Part shown: positions 5,153 to 8,998 of the stretch, in pieces
Layout: each line of letters starts with the position of its first letter
How positions within the stretch are numbered: the stretch's first letter is position 1
NCBI GenBank assembly: GCA_019752835.1
Contig: JAIELR010000071.1
Location: forward strand, 1-8,998
Source of the DNA: Gammaproteobacteria bacterium
GTDB lineage: Bacteria > Pseudomonadota > Gammaproteobacteria > UBA1113
Direction: 5' to 3'
DNA: 8,998 nucleotides
Notes under the pieces: model-generated
What the model was told of the DNA's origin: nothing
The model's input: the letters and a program-made list of their open reading frames with translations, nothing else
Databases searched by the model: none
Translations under genes and position numbers: made by a program

Positions 5153-8100
5153 ATGAAATCATTTACAGACGCTGAGTTAAAAGATTTTATCTATGTTTTT
5201 AAGCGTGCGATTGAACAAAAAAATTGGCCTTTCGCAAAGCGTAAATTAAAGAGATTATCTCGTAAGTTTTCAGGGGCTTGGCCTTCAGTTTATTTAGAAC
5301 AGTTCTTAGAAGGTCTCAAAACTTACATTAATCATCACCTCACCGGCGATGCTGTGAAAGACTTGGCTTTCATTAAAATTCTGGAAGCACGTCCCCCAGA
5401 TCGTAATGGTCTTAAAGCTCCAGGGCTTCGAGAGTCATTATTAAGGTCACCCTTTAAAATACTGTCGCTTGAGGCAAGGTGCCTCTATGTCGAATTTTTT
5501 GTGGCTTATTACTTAGAATACAACGATTACGTAGAAGCCACTGTTTTATTGACGGCCTGTGGATTTACCCAAAACAATAAGGTTGATGTCTCCGAATTAA
5601 CGCAGAAAATTCGCTTGTGGCTACAAGACATTGAATCCAAAATCGTTGCGCAAATTTTTATAGAGCGTTTAAATGCTGCCACTCAACATTTAAAAGATAG
5701 CGAAAAACAATTTGCAAAAGTACAATGGTTAATCACACATCATCGACAACTCAACAAAAATTTTCCATTAAATAATTATCTGCATCAATTTATGCGACAG
5801 AATCAGCCGTCATTATATAAAATGCTCGGTAATTCATTACACCAGTGTCTTTCAAACACAGCTATACAACTTAACAAGGAAGTGCTCACTCCGGATGAAA
5901 AAATCGCTTCTTTTCAGACAGTATTAGAGCCCCTCACCACATTAGCAACACTGTGGGAAGAGTTAGATAATGCAGACGAGGCTCATCGTTACTATGACAA
6001 GGCACTAGACTATTCAAAAATACATCAACTTGAATTTTTGGACCATTTTGAGAGCACCCAAAACAAGCTCGAAGGGGAAGCTTCGCGTTTAGAACACAAG
6101 GCTCTTAATAAAAAACCTTCTCAAGAATCAATCATTTCCTCGCACTCTCGCTGGCTTCATTACCATAAAAAAATATGCGATTGGCGAGAGGAGATACAAC
6201 AATATCTTCTTTTTGTGAAAAACAATATTAATCAAATCAAAACTCAACTTAAAAACAACCAAACATTTTTGACCCAATGGGTGATTGATATTATTCAAGA
6301 GGCGGAGCATCTCGCAGGCATACCACCAGAAGGATTATCGTATGGGTTTGTGGGTTTGGGTTCGTTTGCGCTCGGTGTGGTTCACCCCTATTCTGATTTA
6401 GATTTCCTCGTTCTTATGAATGAATGCAAACCGGAATATGAAGCTTATTTAGCCTGTGTTTTACGATGGGTTTATTGGAGTGTATTCAGTCTCGGCGAAG
6501 GATTTTGGACCCATGGATTTCACTTGGATAGTCCAGGCGTCGATATACTCGCATGCCTTGTCAATCCACTACGAGCCGTTAAAACGTTCGATAAATGGCA
6601 AGCTGAATTAGAGATGGAATACATGGAATATGTAAAGCCAAACCAAAATCAAACGCCTGAATATGCAAGCTGTGTGGATAGTCTGCAAGGTCTATGGTTG
6701 TATGGACAGGGAAATGTTGAGTCTTTAAAAAAAACTTATTATGACATCATCCAAACTATGTTAGAGAAACCTTTCCAACAAAATAAGGTGTCGTCTCTAA
6801 CTTATCGAGAATTCTTGAGTTTAAGCTTATTTGCACAAGACTATCGGTGGAATCGATTATTATTAACCGAGCCTTTGCCTGAAATCGTTAAAATAAAAAC
6901 GTACAGTAATATCGTACTTCATCTGTTTAAAGTATTAAATTTACTCTGGGATTTAAAGGCTACGAGTCTTGATACTGTTTTTGATGCGTTAGTCCAAAGA
7001 GGACTGAATAATCAGACTAAAATAAAGGTTGAACAGGTTTTTTATCGATTACAAGAATTACGATTGCTCGCACAATGGCAAGTGCATGAGGCGGATGTAG
7101 GATTGCCGGTAGAAATGGTCAAGCCATGGCTTGAGCCGCCCGGACAATCACATTTACTCCATGTGCTTGCTTCTTTTTTAGAACAAATGCGTTCTATTTT
7201 ACGGCCTTTAGATTGGAAAAAAGCGTTTCCTCTCGCGGGGCGAACTTCTTTTTTAAACGAAGCAATGCAACGGTGGGATACACAGCTTCGACATTTAAGC
7301 GATGAAAATGCTCAGGGTAGGCTTGAGCTTACCTGGGTGAGTGTTGACGAGAATAAACAGAAATATACCCATAACATACGCAGCCTCCTTCTTGATGCAC
7401 AGTTAGAACAATATTTTTTAACACCCGAGAAAAAAAAATGGCGTCAACAGGGGGGGTATAAAGATGCTAATCATGTGGTTTTTCGACTAAAAAAGGGGCA
7501 AGCTGATGTACATTTTAAATTAGGCGCTAATTATCCTGGCTTAGATTTGGCCGGTTATGTATTTAAAGCTTTACTCACCGATGAGGTCTTGCCAGTCTGC
7601 ATTGGCAAACTGAGAGATAAAACGGGACAGCTATTACCCGAAGTCGTGACTATCACGCCAACGTTACCCTATTTAAATGTTGCAGAAGCAATGTCAAAAC
7701 TGTCCTGGACTGAAAAAAAAGTAGATCCCTATTATTTCAGTTTATACACGATATTAGCGGGACTACTTAATCCCTTTGATGCCAAACCCGATAATCATAT
7801 CTGGGTGCCGTTGTTCAATGAGGAAGGTCAGGTGCGTTATGCCATGGTCGATGTTGATAATGAACAAATTTTTCAAGCGGCGGTTATACGAAACGGCAAT
7901 AATATAAAACTGCAAAGCAAAAGTATTTATTTTTGTTTTGACCTTCTGAAAGAGCCAATACACCCACGTGTCATGGCGTTATTTTTAAGTGTCAATCCAT
8001 ATGAGTTGTTAAAGCGCTGGTTAACGATATTAGAAGCTTTTGATCAAGGCTTATTCGCCTTATTTAAAGATGACATCGAGCGATTTCATCAACGAAAAGA

Positions 8101-8998
8101 CGAGAAAAAAACTACTGTTCCTATTTTGTTAGAAGAAAAAACCATCTGCGATTTATGGGGTAAATTAAATCGCTTACAAGAGTTTTTTTCACGAAATCAA
8201 CGTCACCATTTCAATGTCTCTCATCTTGATGTTTTGCATCAACTAGAGCCTGCCATGAAGGGTCAATATCAAAAAATATTAAACGTGCAAATACCGAATC
8301 CTGGGCATCGATTTTTTGACTTACTGAAAGATTATAAGTATTCGAACGTGATAGAATTTAGCGTTAAATCAGCAGTAAATCAGTCAATGATGAGGCGCTC
8401 TGGATTACAAAATGATATTCCGACGCTGGAAGCTGTTTTAAATCGAGATAAATACAGCCCTAAAAAAAGTTTAACCTTTTTAGAAGAGCAATTGGCGGAG
8501 TATGAATTAGCCGTTCAACCTTGTCGAAAAGAAATTTTAGAAGGACAGTTTTATCTTTGGAATCAATACCTCTCGCCGTATTTTCGAGAGAAAGTGGTGA
8601 ATGGCTTCGATTTTAAGGTTTTTTCAGAAAAGCCAGAAGCTATTCAAGAAGCATTTAAAAACAAGTTAAGGACGACGTCTTTTCAAGTGTTAAATCTATC
8701 ACAGTGGTCTACGCTCACGGATAATGATATTGGAGGGATTTTGAAAAACTCCTTTCAATTAACTCATTTAATCGTAGTGGCTTGTCCTCAGCTTACAAGT
8801 AATATGTTTTTCAATTTGTTGACAGTCAAAGATACGCTGGAAGTGTTGGATATGAGCGAACATCCAACTCTCGATGTAATTGAATCCGAATTTTTACGTG
8901 GTGAGCTGCTCTTTCCCCAATTACGGCGATTGATACTGAATCGATGTTATAAGTTAGAGCGGATAGATATTAAAATGCCACGTTTGGTCGAGCTGTCT
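5153..8998 (+). CDS. Giant nucleotidyltransferase / kinase-like / LRR protein, 5' portion (runs off window)
   Basis: 1282 codons without a stop; the gene continues past the right edge. The ATG at 5153 has an aagga Shine-Dalgarno (5140-5144) at 8 nt. Residues 1-370 are alpha-helical, TPR-like in places (EELDNADEAHRYYDKALDYS). Residues about 384-530 hold a Pol-beta-type nucleotidyltransferase: GLGSFALGVVHPYSDLDF gives the G-[GS] turn (G403-S404) and the metal-binding pair D415 and D417; D464 (GVDILAC) may be the third acid. Residues about 580-690 resemble the helical domain that follows GlnD/DUF294 NTases (KATSLDTVFDALVQRG then LQELRLLAQW). A kinase-like domain spans about 755-960: K789 in VHFK as the candidate ATP lysine, D876-A-K-P-D-N881 as the catalytic loop and V899-DVDN as the metal-binding motif. 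Helices follow, then leucine-rich repeats from about 1177 (LTHLIVVACPQLTS, LEVLDMSEHPTLD, LRRLILNRCYKLERI). No signal peptide or membrane segment is seen. The left-edge gene suggests that HEAT repeats could follow. Substrates are unknown. Confidence 0.9.
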   Translation, partial: MKSFTDAELKDFIYVFKRAIEQKNWPFAKRKLKRLSRKFSGAWPSVYLEQFLEGLKTYINHHLTGDAVKDLAFIKILEARPPDRNGLKAPGLRESLLRSPFKILSLEARCLYVEFFVAYYLEYNDYVEATVLLTACGFTQNNKVDVSELTQKIRLWLQDIESKIVAQIFIERLNAATQHLKDSEKQFAKVQWLITHHRQLNKNFPLNNYLHQFMRQNQPSLYKMLGNSLHQCLSNTAIQLNKEVLTPDEKIASFQTVLEPLTTLATLWEELDNADEAHRYYDKALDYSKIHQLEFLDHFESTQNKLEGEASRLEHKALNKKPSQESIISSHSRWLHYHKKICDWREEIQQYLLFVKNNINQIKTQLKNNQTFLTQWVIDIIQEAEHLAGIPPEGLSYGFVGLGSFALGVVHPYSDLDFLVLMNECKPEYEAYLACVLRWVYWSVFSLGEGFWTHGFHLDSPGVDILACLVNPLRAVKTFDKWQAELEMEYMEYVKPNQNQTPEYASCVDSLQGLWLYGQGNVESLKKTYYDIIQTMLEKPFQQNKVSSLTYREFLSLSLFAQDYRWNRLLLTEPLPEIVKIKTYSNIVLHLFKVLNLLWDLKATSLDTVFDALVQRGLNNQTKIKVEQVFYRLQELRLLAQWQVHEADVGLPVEMVKPWLEPPGQSHLLHVLASFLEQMRSILRPLDWKKAFPLAGRTSFLNEAMQRWDTQLRHLSDENAQGRLELTWVSVDENKQKYTHNIRSLLLDAQLEQYFLTPEKKKWRQQGGYKDANHVVFRLKKGQADVHFKLGANYPGLDLAGYVFKALLTDEVLPVCIGKLRDKTGQLLPEVVTITPTLPYLNVAEAMSKLSWTEKKVDPYYFSLYTILAGLLNPFDAKPDNHIWVPLFNEEGQVRYAMVDVDNEQIFQAAVIRNGNNIKLQSKSIYFCFDLLKEPIHPRVMALFLSVNPYELLKRWLTILEAFDQGLFALFKDDIERFHQRKDEKKTTVPILLEEKTICDLWGKLNRLQEFFSRNQRHHFNVSHLDVLHQLEPAMKGQYQKILNVQIPNPGHRFFDLLKDYKYSNVIEFSVKSAVNQSMMRRSGLQNDIPTLEAVLNRDKYSPKKSLTFLEEQLAEYELAVQPCRKEILEGQFYLWNQYLSPYFREKVVNGFDFKVFSEKPEAIQEAFKNKLRTTSFQVLNLSQWSTLTDNDIGGILKNSFQLTHLIVVACPQLTSNMFFNLLTVKDTLEVLDMSEHPTLDVIESEFLRGELLFPQLRRLILNRCYKLERIDIKMPRLVELS

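Overview
The window looks like a stretch of an AT-rich genome from a host-associated or intracellular bacterium. Giant repeat proteins (HEAT, LRR, ankyrin), low-complexity acidic or Ser/Asn-rich tails and long A/T-biased genes recall the effector islands of Legionellales/Coxiellales-type Gammaproteobacteria. This placement is inference from style only; the window contains no rRNA, tRNA or housekeeping marker. All genes are on the + strand.

Layout. (1) 1-2180: the 3' part of a large gene that is already open at the left edge. It encodes the end of a leucine-rich-repeat region, 11 regular ~35-residue HEAT-like repeats and a disordered tail. (2) 2181-2487: an intergenic region with a plausible promoter (perfect TATAAT at 2344-2349). 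(3) 2488-4890: an 800-residue ankyrin-repeat protein. (4) 4891-5152: an intergenic region with a GC-rich terminator-like hairpin (4920-4960) and a perfect 9-bp dyad (5092-5122) just upstream of the next gene. (5) 5153 to the right edge: the 5' part (1282 codons, no stop) of a giant protein with an alpha-helical N-terminus, a GlnD/DUF294-like nucleotidyltransferase, a kinase-like domain with DAKPDN and VDVDN motifs, and the start of an LRR region.

The main discovery is inside the ankyrin gene. Two copies of a 279-bp mobile element (3406-3684 and 4591-4869) are inserted in the same orientation and reading frame. Copy 1 has perfect 19-bp terminal inverted repeats and a perfect 9-bp target-site duplication (cacgaaaac). 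Copy 2 has decayed ends and a 9-bp duplication with one mismatch (ctgcctgag/ccgcctgag). Each element encodes 93 residues and, with its duplication, adds exactly 96 codons, so the host gene stays open. The encoded peptides are 60/91 identical over their main part without a gap. In the core nearly all nucleotide differences are synonymous, which suggests that the peptide itself has been maintained by selection. This resembles, in principle, the in-frame palindromic elements of Rickettsia, but the element is larger and its ends look IS10-like (IS4 family). It appears to be a MITE that spreads a protein module.

The genes on either side of the ankyrin gene look like paralogues: the LRR region at the left edge resembles the LRR region at the right edge. 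The left gene may therefore show how the right one ends (LRR, then HEAT), and the right gene how the left one begins. A role as secreted, host-directed effectors is plausible but not shown by the sequence.
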